Assembly: GCA_021432635.1 (NCBI GenBank)
Contig: MU270124.1
Span: 71,336 to 135,335, forward strand
DNA from: Thozetella sp. PMI_491
Taxonomy: Eukaryota; Ascomycota; Sordariomycetes; Chaetosphaeriales; Chaetosphaeriaceae
Direction: 5' to 3'
Length of the DNA stretch: 64,000 nt
Shown here: positions 54,726 through 64,000 of the stretch, in pieces
Position numbering within the stretch: position 1 is the first letter of the stretch
Layout: each line of letters begins with the position of its first letter
The notes under the pieces: model-generated
Told to the model about the DNA's origin: nothing
The model's database searches: none
What the model saw: only the letters and a program-made list of their open reading frames with translations
Translations under genes and position numbers: made by a program

Positions 54726-55608
54726 CTAAGCTCTAAACTTCTTGCTTGCTTCCTGGAATGTCATCCCTCCCTTAATAGCTTCTGCCATCTTCGTGTCGGC
54801 TTCCACTTGCTTCGCCATCAGAGGAATCGCTTGCTCGGCCAACTCCTTTGGCAGGACCACGACACCGTTAATATCTGCTATCAAGTAGTCACCTGGGTTG
54901 ATAGTCATGTCTTGCTCATCCGTCTGCAGCTTGACTGGCACGTTGACCCCAACCACCTTGACCAATTCGTAAGGCGGTGCGGTACCAATGGCACGAGCGA
55001 AGACCTAGTTAGCCACAGTTAGTATCTTGGCAATACTAGAGTATCATTGGTCAGAGGACCCTGGAGTGTTACTACGTACTGGGTAATTGAGGCTCCTGTG
55101 TTCTTGTACGTCTCTGAAACGGCCGTCGATGATCGATCCGACCGCCCCGCTTGCCTGGGCCCGGGTCGACATCAAACCGCCATACACAGCGTTGGGAACC
55201 TTCGGAGGGCAAGAGACAAATACTACAGAGCCCTCGGGGACCGAATCGATCTGAATGTGACGTGGAATAGTCAGAATGTTGGGGATTATTAGTGAATGCT
55301 GGGCGAGTACTGACGTAATGAGTAGGATGTTTCGGGGCCGGGTCCTCATTAAATGCATACTGGACGGTATATGCTGGGCCAACAATCTTTGTCTCGCCCT
55401 CTACGTGGTGTGGCGACCACATGGTGAGTCCGGAGAGGAAGCCGCCATTGCGATATTTCAACTTCGTAAGGGCGTCGGAGACATCGCAGCTAGCGTCGTG
55501 TGAGCGTTTCAAATCGCCTAGCTAGATATGACAGAAATAATATGGACTAGACCCTTACGAGGTATAAGGCTGCAGCGCCTGGACAATAGGGTCTTGTGCG
55601 GCTGCCAT
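54726..55608 (-). CDS. RraA-type aldolase-like protein (HMG/CHA aldolase fold)
   Basis: Four exons (55608-55559, 55489-55315, 55250-55080, 55004-54726) give 224 residues with closed phases. The family core is visible: PYTSCDVSDAL at the N-terminus, GGLMSTRAQASGAVGSIIDGRFRD (the metal- and substrate-binding G..RD motif), YPVFARAIGTAP, and GDYLIADINGVVVLP. Relatives include LigK/HMG aldolase, which splits 4-hydroxy-4-methyl-2-oxoglutarate or carboxy-hydroxy-oxoadipate into pyruvate or oxaloacetate, and oxaloacetate decarboxylases; others are only regulators of RNase E. The fungal enzyme is often misnamed dimethylmenaquinone methyltransferase. Divergent from a 2-hydroxyacid dehydrogenase. Confidence 0.85.
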
Positions 55609-56171
55609 GTGTATTGACTTGTGCTGGGTCAAGGTAAAACCAGGGTAAAGCGTAGCGTGAGCCTGGCCTAGATCTGTAGGACAACAATGCTGCTAGCTAA
55701 ATCTAAAGGACCTTCGAAAACCCTATAACGGGAAATTCTTTTTCTCTGCGAAGATTGGAAAGGGCTTGGCTAACGCCTCTGGTCTTGTTCCTCCAGAGTG
55801 CGCATCAACAAGGCCAGCACGGATACCTCCTACTGTCCGCTGGTCGGAGAGCCGCCCCGCACCCAGGCCTCGGGAGCTCGGCCTGGCGTGCCAGGGGTTC
55901 GTCCCCGCATAGTTATCGCCGACCTCATGATTGGTTGCTGCTCAGGAGTTTGGCCCCGGAATCTCGCCGCGGAACTTGCCGGGGGTCCACGCTGGTGGGA
56001 CCCATACAACTTGGAAGCAGAGCCGGGCGAAGGTCGTAGCAACGGCCGGACATGGCGCGCATCCCATGGTGTTATTTATTCACAGCTTACTGACCCTGGC
56101 CACGTTGAGTCGGAGCCTAGACCAAGGCATCCACCCCGTGGCCATCAGCTGCAGCATCGACCGAACAGACC
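55609..56171. promoter_or_regulatory. divergent promoter: RraA-type / 2-hydroxyacid dehydrogenase
   Basis: 563 bp shared by both genes. A GC-rich central part (55830-56060) contains one open frame on each strand with no recognisable content. Confidence 0.45.
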
Positions 56172-57131
56172 ATGGCTTCCAAGACAGTTTTTGTGCTAGA
56201 CCCTTATCATCCCAAGGCTATCGAGTGCCTGCAGGCCACACCTGGCATCGCCGTGGTCTTGTCTGACGATCCTCGCAAAGCAAACTGGCATGGCGAAGCT
56301 GACGGGGTCATTTTGCGCTCTGAGACGTGTTTGACGGCCGAAGATTTTGCCAAAGCCTCACGCCTCCAGGTCGTCGTCAAGCAGGGCGTCGGGGTCGACA
56401 ACATCGACCTGGAAGCCGCCAAGGCCGCTGGCGTTGCAGTCCATAATACGCCGGCGTTAAATTCAGAAGCGGTGGCCGAACTCTCTTTAGCTCTCGCATT
56501 TTCCCTGAGCAGACGTGTGACCGAGATAGATCGCCGAATACGCAAGGGCGAGAAAATCGTCCGCAGCCGCGCCCTAGGACTCAGTCTCTTCCAAAAGACC
56601 GTCGGTATCGTCGGCATGGGGAATATTGGACGCATCACGGCGAAGAAATTTATAGGAGCTTGCGAGTCGCCCATAATCGGGTACGACCCGGTGGCACCCG
56701 CAGATATCTGGGCCGACATCCCCCACAAAAGAGTGCGCAGCTTGGAAGAGTTGCTGCAACAGTCAGATGTCGTCAGCTTGCACTTACCCCTCCTGCCAAC
56801 TACGCGCGACCTGATCAGCAAGCGAGAGCTAGGGCTGATGAAAGAAAACGCGATTCTTATCAATGCCTCGAGAGGCGGCATCGTTGACGAGAAGGCACTG
56901 CTAGTGGAACTAAAGGAGGGGCGTATATGCGGTGCCGTGCTGGACGCCATGGAGACGGAGCCGCCCACACTTGAGGCATATGGTGAATTCTTAGAACTAG
57001 ACAATGTGATTATGACGCCTCACATTGGGGCGTCAACGGTGGAAAATCAGATCAACAGTGGCTTGGCCGTTGTCAAGTCACTTGTGGCCGTGCTTAATGG
57101 CGAGAGCAACGTCGCTGGCAAGCTCGTATAA
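56172..57131 (+). CDS. D-isomer-specific 2-hydroxyacid dehydrogenase (SerA-like)
   Basis: A single exon of 319 residues. The NAD-binding motif is VGIVGMGNIG (about 140). The catalytic Arg lies in NASRGGIVDE, the Glu in METEPP and the His in TPHIGAST. VVKQGVGVDNID and the HNTPALNSEAVAE segment are typical of the phosphoglycerate dehydrogenase branch, but the protein lacks the long C-terminal regulatory domains of biosynthetic SerA. It should interconvert a D-2-hydroxyacid and a 2-oxoacid. It is intronless, unlike the flanking genes. The next gene encodes a dehydrogenase of the unrelated Ldh2 fold, so together they could invert a hydroxyacid. Confidence 0.9.
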   Translation: MASKTVFVLDPYHPKAIECLQATPGIAVVLSDDPRKANWHGEADGVILRSETCLTAEDFAKASRLQVVVKQGVGVDNIDLEAAKAAGVAVHNTPALNSEAVAELSLALAFSLSRRVTEIDRRIRKGEKIVRSRALGLSLFQKTVGIVGMGNIGRITAKKFIGACESPIIGYDPVAPADIWADIPHKRVRSLEELLQQSDVVSLHLPLLPTTRDLISKRELGLMKENAILINASRGGIVDEKALLVELKEGRICGAVLDAMETEPPTLEAYGEFLELDNVIMTPHIGASTVENQINSGLAVVKSLVAVLNGESNVAGKLV

Positions 57132-57544
57132 TTAGATACCGTCGTATGGGCTAGGACCGGCGCAGCTTCTGTAGTATATTCTTCGGACACGCTGTAAATA
57201 GAGTAGAGAGACTATATATGGAATTGTAGGATACTGGGAAAGTGTATGCATCCCTCACTGCGGTACGCCTGGGCAGTTCAGTTGATATTGAGCTGTCGGT
57301 CTGCATGTTAGTGGATTATACTAAGATCAGCGGGTACCTATGCCGATGGCGGAGGATCCCCGGGTACTTTATCCCCGCTACAGTACAGGTTTCCCGCTTC
57401 GGAACAGTACCTTTGGCTTGCATCTCATCCGCCGGGAGCTGTAGCTAGCTCCTGCAACGAGGATTTTTGTGCACTCTCCCGCACTCACACACAGGAAACA
57501 ATCCTAGCAGTTAGGGGCCTGCACTACCGCAACTCAAAGAAAGA
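57132..57544. other. intergenic, about 0.4 kb
   Basis: Between two genes on the same strand. Contains CCCCGGGTACTTTATCCCCGC near 57360, a G/C-run element. No gene seen. Confidence 0.4.
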
Positions 57545-58762
57545 ATGTCTTCCTCTACTATCAACATCACTCCTGAATCCGCTAGGACTCTAGCGGTGGA
57601 GGTTTTGAAAGCTCACTCCGTCCCAGCCGACCGCGCTGCAATTATCGCTGACGCCCTTATTCTCGCGGATCTCCGTGGTGTCGACACGCATGGCGTCAAC
57701 CGCCTGCCGGGCTACATCGCGCGTCTCGAGGTGGGCGTCGTGGATCCAAGTCCCGCTTTGTCCTTCGCCGACAAGACACCAGTAATGGTCCGTCTTCCCG
57801 TCCTCCATTTTGGCTATTTTCGTCGACTGTTGGGAGCATTTGAGCTTCTGCGCTTGAGACATACTCCGGGTAGCTATACAAACATCCGTTCTAGCATATT
57901 GCTAACGATTGGGCAGGGATAGACGCTCCTGGATGCACGCAACACCTTCGGGTTTGTCGCCGGCAGTCTCGCAATTGATCGGTGCATTGAGATGGCGTCA
58001 GTGTACGGGATCGGAATGGCTGCCGTCAAGCGCAGCAACCATTATGGCATGGGCGCTGCATATGTGCTGCGTGCCGTCAAGGCCGGATACGCCGCCTTTG
58101 CTTTCACCAACGCTAGCCGTGCGATGCCGCCATGGGGCGGGGCCGAGGCGCTTCTGGGGACAAGCCCGTTTGCGGTTGGTGTGCCGGGCGGTCGAGAGGG
58201 TGATTTTATTCTGGACATGTCTCCGTGTGTGGCGGCCCGAGGCAAAATAAGAAAAGCAGCGAGACGAGGAGAGAAGATCCTGGAAGGATACGCCCTCGAC
58301 AAAAATGGAAAAGCAACTACTGATCCCAATGCAGCACTGGACGGCGGTGTAGTACTTCCGATCGGAGGGCCGAAGGGAAGCGGACTGGCTATGATGATGG
58401 ATGTGTTTGCAGGAGTGATGAGCGGTTCTGCGTTTGGTGGAGACGTGAATGACCAGTACAAGAGCATGGATAAGCAACAGAACGTCGGGCATTGGTTTTT
58501 GGTGTTCAAACCCGATGTCTTTTTAGACGGCGGAATGGACGAGCTCAAGTCGCGCATGGACACCTTGGCGAACCGAGTTAGGGAAAGCCGAAAGGCAGAT
58601 GGGTTCGAGAGAATTTATGTGAGTGGAGAGATGGAGGCCGAGATGGAGAAGAAGAGGGCCGTTGAGGGCATTCCTTTCTCCCAGGGTGAGATTGACACAC
58701 TCCATGATCTTGCGCAAAGATCGGGGACAGGAGCTCGCCTAGAGAAAACTGAGAAGAGTTGA
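57545..58762 (+). CDS. Ldh2-type malate/L-lactate (2-hydroxyacid) dehydrogenase
   Basis: Two exons (57545-57787, 57923-58762) give 360 residues. The intron (135 nt) is longer than usual and its donor, GTCCGT, is weak, but it joins KTPVM to TLLDARNTFGFVAG in phase, as in the family. The catalytic His lies in RGVDTHGVNRLPGY (about 49). NHYGMGAAYVLRA, GTSPFAVGVPG and GGPKGSGLAMMMDV are the cofactor and active-site segments. Ldh2 members use NAD(P)H with L-lactate, malate, sulfolactate or ureidoglycolate. The neighbouring SerA-like enzyme has the opposite fold and often the opposite stereospecificity. Confidence 0.87.
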
Positions 58763-58918
58763 GGAAGTTGTATAAATATACCAACTTTGTTCCTACTGAA
58801 ACGGAGAGTACCATAACAGTTCCTAATATCTCGAAACGTACAGCAGAGTACTAAATATCTCATAATCCCCTCTTCTGCTCTATGCCTATGTCCCCGTGTT
58901 TATGTGGAGCGGGGCTAC
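58763..58918. other. short convergent spacer
   Basis: 156 bp between convergent stops; no gene. Confidence 0.5.
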
Positions 58919-60691
58919 TTAAGTGATGTACCGGAAATCTGGGCTCTCGTCGGCCAGCTCAGTAACATCGACGCTCGCACCCGGAAGCGGCTTGCCATAC
59001 TTCCTGTCCCTGTCTTGATTAATCCTCCGAAGGGCCCAGCTATTCCCTATAGAAAGGATGGCAGTGGCAACCGCGAGAGCCATGCACACGAAGTGCCCCT
59101 TGCGAAACTGAGGCGCGTCAGTGGTAGGATAAAAGAAAGTCCCAGCAATTGATCCCAAATTACCCATAGCCGTATACATCCCCATTCCGATGGCACGTTT
59201 GGTCTCGTTTCCGAAATTGTTGGCCGCCCACGCATGCGTCGGCGGGTACGTAGCGTAGACACAGGCGACAGCAATGCACACACAGACATACTTGCCAGTG
59301 AGCTGTGATTCCGGGAGGGTGGCAAGCAGAGCATAGGCAATAGCCGCCACAACCATCAGAACCGTGATGTGAATCCCGCGCTCCTTGAAGTAGTCGGACG
59401 ACCAAGAAGCAGCCAGCATAACGATGAAAGCGGTGGCGTATGGAGGAACGGTCATGAGGTTCGCGGTAGTGGCTTCCTTGTACCCAAGGTCTTGTTTTAT
59501 GGTTAGTTTAGCCTGTTGTAAACCGTGAATCGAAGTTGAGAATTCAGATACTCACTGCTGATGATCGTCGGCAAGAAACTAGAGATGGAAGCGAGAAGCG
59601 CTGCAGTGGGAAGATAGATGGCAGCCTGGGCGTACAGCCTCCAATCGACACAGGTGGCGATAACATGCTTCATCTGGATCTTTCCCGCTTTATCGAACGC
59701 CTCGCTCTTGAACCTGGCTTCTGCGATCTCCTGATCAATTTCCTTGAACCGGGAGTTATTCAAGGGGCGGTCAGGAAGCCAGTAGAGGCAGAAAAGGCCG
59801 AGGCAGAAGCAGGGCAACGCCTCGATCAAGAACAGCCACTTCCAAACCGGAGTGTTACCCTTGATGTGGCCGATACCATATGCCATCAGTCCACCAAAAG
59901 CCCTGAAATCAATGGTTAGACGGTCACTGCCGATGTGAAGGTCCCGAAGACATACCCAGCCACAGCGGTGGGTCCAAGGAACCAGAAAACGCGAATGCCC
60001 ATCTCGGTGCGATGGTACCATAGTGACAGATAGTATACAATTCCGGTCCCGAAAAGGCCTTCGAAAGCTCCGAGGAAGACACGGCATGCGAGCTCGCCGC
60101 TCAGGTTGAACGACAGGGCCTGAAGGAGGCTTACAGCCGACCAGCCGCAGACGCCGAAAGCGATCCACTGAGATTGCGGATTAGACCTCCAATTTAACCA
60201 TATAATCCTCTGGCTCACCAACCTTAGACGGCGAGAAGATGCGATATCCGATACAGCCAGGAACCTGGCATAGGACGAGGCCGACGTAGAAAATCATGAC
60301 CACCAGTTGCCACTGCGTAGCGCTGAGCTTCGAGGTACCCGGACCGACGCCGTTGTTCGCCGTGTCGTGTCCATCGTCGATGCCGTAGAGCTTTGCATTC
60401 TACGCCACAGTTTCACTGTTAGCCTCCTCTCTTTCAGCTGTAATGAATTTAACTTTGGGAGATATGTACAGCGATGTTGCCCCGGTCAAGGTACTCAAAA
60501 AAGTAGAGCAGCGAGATTGTCGGAAGGATGATGAAGTCGACCTTTCTTAGGTACTTCTTCTGAGCTTCCAGCCACGCCGGGTCAGCTCGATAGTGGTCAT
60601 CTTTCTCTGCGTCGTAAGGAATCGTTCCACCAGGCACAGTCTGAATAGAATTACGATCTTCGACATGCTCGGCGTCGTCGTTTGGCTTCAT
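58919..60691 (-). CDS. MFS transporter, anion:cation symporter (allantoate permease-like)
   Basis: Five exons (60691-60470, 60399-60223, 60167-59956, 59902-59556, 59490-58919) give 509 residues; phases close. The N-terminus has a polar tail, then RKVDFIILPTISLLYFFEYLDRGNIA, the standard start of the ACS (Dal5/Tna1) family. Others: LSGELACRVFLGAFEGLF, YLSLWYHRTEMGIR and WLPDRPLNNSRF. The family imports organic anions such as allantoate, nicotinate, pantothenate and tartrate. Among a set of hydroxyacid enzymes the likely cargo is an organic acid. It is divergent from the amidohydrolase. Confidence 0.9.
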
Positions 60692-61298
60692 TGTGGGAAA
60701 GAAGGGAGAAGAATTTGTGTGTCTCCGTGGAATAGCTGGGTATAGAAGGATGGCTTAAAAACGGAGTTGGATCCGAGATAGCTTCAATGTTGAAGTATCC
60801 CGCCGTGGGGTCTAAGAGTCGTCATGATATGGAACCTTGCAACCCCTAGAGAGTTTGACCTTCGGAATGGGCTTGAAGGGGCAGCTGTTAGTCTAGGCCA
60901 TCGATCACGTTGGCCTAGAATGTGTACCCCAGATGCTCCCCACTCTTGTCGTTCCACTTTCATCACTAGCGGAGTTTGGGGACCTCCAACCCCAACGGTG
61001 ATCAGCATCAGCATTAGCACAATCCCCGCAATCTCGGGTGCCGGCAAGTTGCACCGGCCAATCTCCCGGCCAGTCTCCGGGGCAGTTTCCGGGCCAGTCT
61101 CCAGGCTTCCCGCCTATTCGCTCGCCGCCGCCCAAACCCGACCAAGGTCCAACGTGGGCGGTGGCGTCGAGCCCCCAGGCTCTGAGAGACGGCCGGCAAG
61201 ACTAGCTTAAGGCCATACCAAGACTTAGGCGAGAAGGCCGTTTCTAAGATCCGCAATAGGTACCGCCTGTGATCTAGACAAGACGAAATACTATCAAG
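60692..61298. promoter_or_regulatory. divergent promoter: ACS transporter / amidohydrolase
   Basis: 607 bp. Contains GTGGGG near 60806, CCCCAACGG near 60990 and a 12-bp GC-rich tandem repeat at 61056-61103. No gene seen. Confidence 0.45.
61056..61103. repeat. 12-bp tandem repeat, four copies
   Basis: Four imperfect head-to-tail units similar to GGCCAGTCTCCG start at 61056, 61068, 61080 and 61092 within the divergent promoter. Confidence 0.8.
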
Positions 61299-62260
61299 AT
61301 GGGCTCCGTAAGCCAGGTCGACGCCCGGGTACCTCCTGGTGCATGGGACAGCCATGTACACGTCGTTGATGAGGTGCATTCCCCCATATACGCTGCATAG
61401 CACCCAAAAGTGCACATCTTAACAAGCCGCAGGATGTCTTCCCTTTCCACCCATCGTACCCGTACCGACCTAAAAAAGCCGACTTGAACGACTTGTTAGC
61501 CTTCCACCAGAAATATGGCATCGACCACCCCTGCATCGTTGCCATGTCGGTCTATCACACCGACAACTCCTCCATCCTTGATGCCCTGTCAGGTCTAGGC
61601 GGAAAAGGTCGAGCGGTGGCATGTGTGGACGTGACAACCGTCACTGATGAGGATCTCCATACGCTCCACGCAGCCGGTGTCCGGGCCGTCCGATTAAACA
61701 TGCGAAGCCGAGGCGACACAGTCGACCTAACCGTCATAAAAGCCGCGGCAGCCCGTATCCGGCCGTTGGGCTGGGCGTTGCAACTCTATATCGCTCTGCC
61801 TCAGGTAGCCGAGGTGGCAGACACGTTGCGCAATCTAGGAGTTCCTGCCATCATCGACCACCTCGGCGCCCCTGAGCGCAACAAAGGCCCGGGTAGGTCC
61901 CAGAAAGGCTACGCCGAGTTGAGAGCATTGCTCCAGACCGGCAAAGTGTGGACCAAACTAAGCGGAACCTATCGCTTCCCCGACCTTCCTGATCTCGATG
62001 ATTACGTCGTTGATATCCTCCGTGTAGCGCCGGACCGAGTGGTATGGGCCAGCGACTGGCCCCACAGCGGCGGTGTGGAGGCAAACCCGGACGGTGACCG
62101 GACCAAGGTGCAGGAATACAAGAAGATTGACGATGGCGCGTTCATAGTACAGTGCAAGAAGTGGTGCATTCTCGCGGAACAGAGTCTAGGGGAGGAGTTG
62201 ATGCAGAAAATATGGGTGGATAACCCACGGCGCCTCTGGCAGTACAGTCAAGACGATTAG
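61299..62260 (+). CDS. amidohydrolase 2 family hydrolase (LigI/PDC hydrolase-like)
   Basis: Two exons (61299-61373, 61433-62260) give 300 residues. The intron (59 nt) has a GTGCAT donor and joins HVHVVDE to DVFPFHPSYPYRP. The HxH metal motif is WDSHVHVVDE at the very N-terminus. Further active-site features: a conserved strand end IIDHLGAP (His about 180) and the Asp in VWASDWPHSG near 245. This is the amidohydrolase-related layout of 2-pyrone-4,6-dicarboxylate hydrolase and of L-fuconolactone and related lactonases. It should open a lactone or pyrone ring. Located with an organic-acid transporter, two hydroxyacid dehydrogenases and an RraA-type aldolase. Confidence 0.87.
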
Positions 62261-62372
62261 ATGTACGCGGCGGCTGGCTGTGTGATTCTAGAGATGTGAC
62301 AAGTAGCCATACACTATGCTACATACAACAACTAGACTACAATTATCCAATGTTATCCGCCCGTGTTACTGC
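62261..62372. other. short convergent spacer
   Basis: 112 bp between convergent stops; no gene. Confidence 0.5.
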
Positions 62373-64000
62373 TTAATTGCCAAAGTACCAACCTCCAACC
62401 ATGTCCGAGTTCTCAAAGTTGTTTTCAGGAAAGCAGTCCAGCAGGCGAAATCCATCCAGGTCGATCCCTTCGACCACCGTGCTTCCCGTATAGTCTACAT
62501 CGCCGTGGCGGTATGGAAAGGCCGGGAGGTAATTAGGTGCCATATAGCCCCCTCCGCCTTCCTCCGCTCTATTTGCGAAATTCCGGGCAGTATCCGATCT
62601 GAGGCCGTTTGTGATGATGTCAATGCTGCGCTGAGCTAGAGGGCACGTGGTTGTGACCTGCTTTAGGGCTCGTAGAAAGGTCTGCATCTCGATGCTGGCC
62701 TCGATGTCGCCGGCAAGTACGTCCTGTACCATGATCGATGCACCTGTGTAGATGCAATATACCACTAGGTACGTGATGCGGGTGAACCCGAATGTCCCCT
62801 CTAGGAGGAGGAGAAGCTTTACTAGACTAGCCGCGGCGTTTCGGCATGCTAAGTGATGTGTAGGCATGGCATGGAACGGGCGATGAAGAAGAATAATGGT
62901 TGTGTAGTACAATATGCTGCCGAGGTGGTTAGCGGGAGAGACACTGGCGTGTAACCCAAGGTGGGAAGTATCTTTACTTCTGATTTACGATGTGTGGAGG
63001 TGGGCATATCTTCGGCAGAGTATCGGGCTCGTATTTGAGATGGTCGGGCGAGTTTTGTCTCCAATCATCCAACCTCTGCTTGATGTCCCTGAGCGTCCGT
63101 TCCTCGACATCAGTGATGCCTTTTCTCGAGTACAGCTGCAAGATGATGTCGTTCAGAATCACCGCTAGCTTGCATAAATTCTCGAAACAAGAGATCACAT
63201 GTGACTTCATCGGTGGGTATTCGCTGGTAGATATCTTTGCGAGATTCACAGGAGCCCAAATGTCGTTCTCTGCAGAATCGTCCACTAGGATTCATGAGCC
63301 ACTCTCATCATGCGTCAGGGTTAACAGAGATCTCACATAGCTCTGGGGTGTGATCCAAGGGCAGGTCATGCAGCACAGGCATACGCCCCAGATATAGGCT
63401 AATGGCTTTGTCCCAAAAGAAGCAGCTCCAGAATAGTCTCCTCCGGATCTCGAGATCCTCCGCTGTGAGATGTCCGAATTTGGCGATCTTCCCAGTGCTG
63501 TGATGCAAACCGAGGTCACTCACCATGCGAAAAGCCATGCCGCTATAGAGCCAGGCTTGGGATATCGATCCGTGAGCCAAATCCCGCGCGCTCAGCTGTA
63601 GTAACGCCTGCACTGTGGGAATAGAGCAGGGCCGGTGGATCTCCGTGCCGAGTAGAAGACGGGCACGCGAAAGGAAGATCTCGCTGGCGCTGTGTTGGTC
63701 AAACCGCGCCGCATGGGCACACATGACGGTGAGAAGAAAAGGAGAATAATATGGCCCGTCAATGGTCATGTCTCCTACGCAAGGCATATTTGTGAGTCAT
63801 TCTATGACTGTCTGTCCGGGTTAATGGGAACTTACGCATGAATGCCGGCCTATACACCCACATGAACATGGGTGCAATCCATGACCAATGCACATGAAGC
63901 AATCTGGTGATCATATGACGAGGAATGCCGCTTTGGATCGCGGCGTTATCTAGAGCAAAATGTTCCCAGGCTTTGGATTCTAGAGCACTCGAAGTGAGGA
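62373..64000 (-). CDS. fungal transcription factor, 5' end outside window
   Basis: Four exons are visible (beyond 64000 to 63836, 63774-63337, 63284-62978, 62916-62373), with phases closing between them. The fungal_trans domain is clear: WSWIAPMFMWVYRPAFM, then YYSPFLLTVMCAHAARF, MAFRMVSDLGLHH, RRRLFWSCFFWDKAISLYLGR (a hallmark of the domain), and LYYTTIILLHRPFH. The DNA-binding domain, presumably Zn2Cys6, would lie beyond the right edge. It is the fourth regulator in 40 kb. Its place next to the amidohydrolase makes it a candidate regulator of the right-hand hydroxyacid block. Confidence 0.85.

Noticed and set aside
1-64000. CRISPR arrays, rRNA and insertion sequences
   Set aside because: None seen; the DNA is fungal nuclear and the short tandem repeats lack spacers.

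Overview
The window looks like nuclear DNA of a filamentous ascomycete (Pezizomycotina). The genes have short GT-AG introns (mostly 45-90 nt) with CTRAC-like branch points. They encode fungal families: Zn2Cys6 and C2H2 regulators, sugar porters, WSC and GPI-type wall proteins, DUF1772, and a family M28-like secreted protein. I cannot name the species. All exon structures were worked out by hand from frame continuity and splice sites, and phases were checked by arithmetic; no search was run.

Layout. 0.35-2.1 kb: sugar porter. 3.3-12.5 kb: an island of secreted proteins (Ser/Thr-rich WSC protein, subtilisin-like protease, PA/M28-like protein). 13.3-18.7 kb: three minus-strand tailoring-type genes (DUF1772, BAHD-like acyltransferase, O-methyltransferase) with no scaffold synthase beside them. 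20.1-20.9 kb: Cys-rich, GPI-type surface protein. 21.0-22.2 kb: gene-poor DNA with a very AT-rich, RIP-like block. 22.7-23.8 kb: phytanoyl-CoA dioxygenase-like enzyme.

From 24 kb to the end the window is dense with catabolic genes and four regulators. These are a Zn2Cys6 factor, FAD monooxygenase, cupin, fumarylacetoacetase-type hydrolase, a regulator with no DNA-binding domain, a divergent C2H2-C2H2-Zn2Cys6 regulator, an aldehyde dehydrogenase-like protein without catalytic residues, a LigB-type extradiol dioxygenase, a second FAD monooxygenase, two CocE/NonD hydrolases around a sugar-porter-type transporter, a PAN-like membrane protein, an RraA-type aldolase-like protein, a D-2-hydroxyacid dehydrogenase, an Ldh2-type dehydrogenase, an ACS-family transporter, an amidohydrolase-2 protein and a final truncated regulator. 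Many genes are divergent pairs sharing about 0.4-1.3 kb promoters.

Working model (inference): CocE-type hydrolases release an aromatic acid or phenol from an ester, FAD monooxygenases hydroxylate it, the LigB-type enzyme opens the ring, the amidohydrolase opens a lactone or pyrone intermediate, and the RraA-type protein with two 2-hydroxyacid dehydrogenases handles the oxo and hydroxy acids. This resembles bacterial protocatechuate/gallate 4,5-cleavage, but substrate and steps are unproven and the right-hand block (54.7-62.3 kb) may be a separate hydroxyacid pathway.
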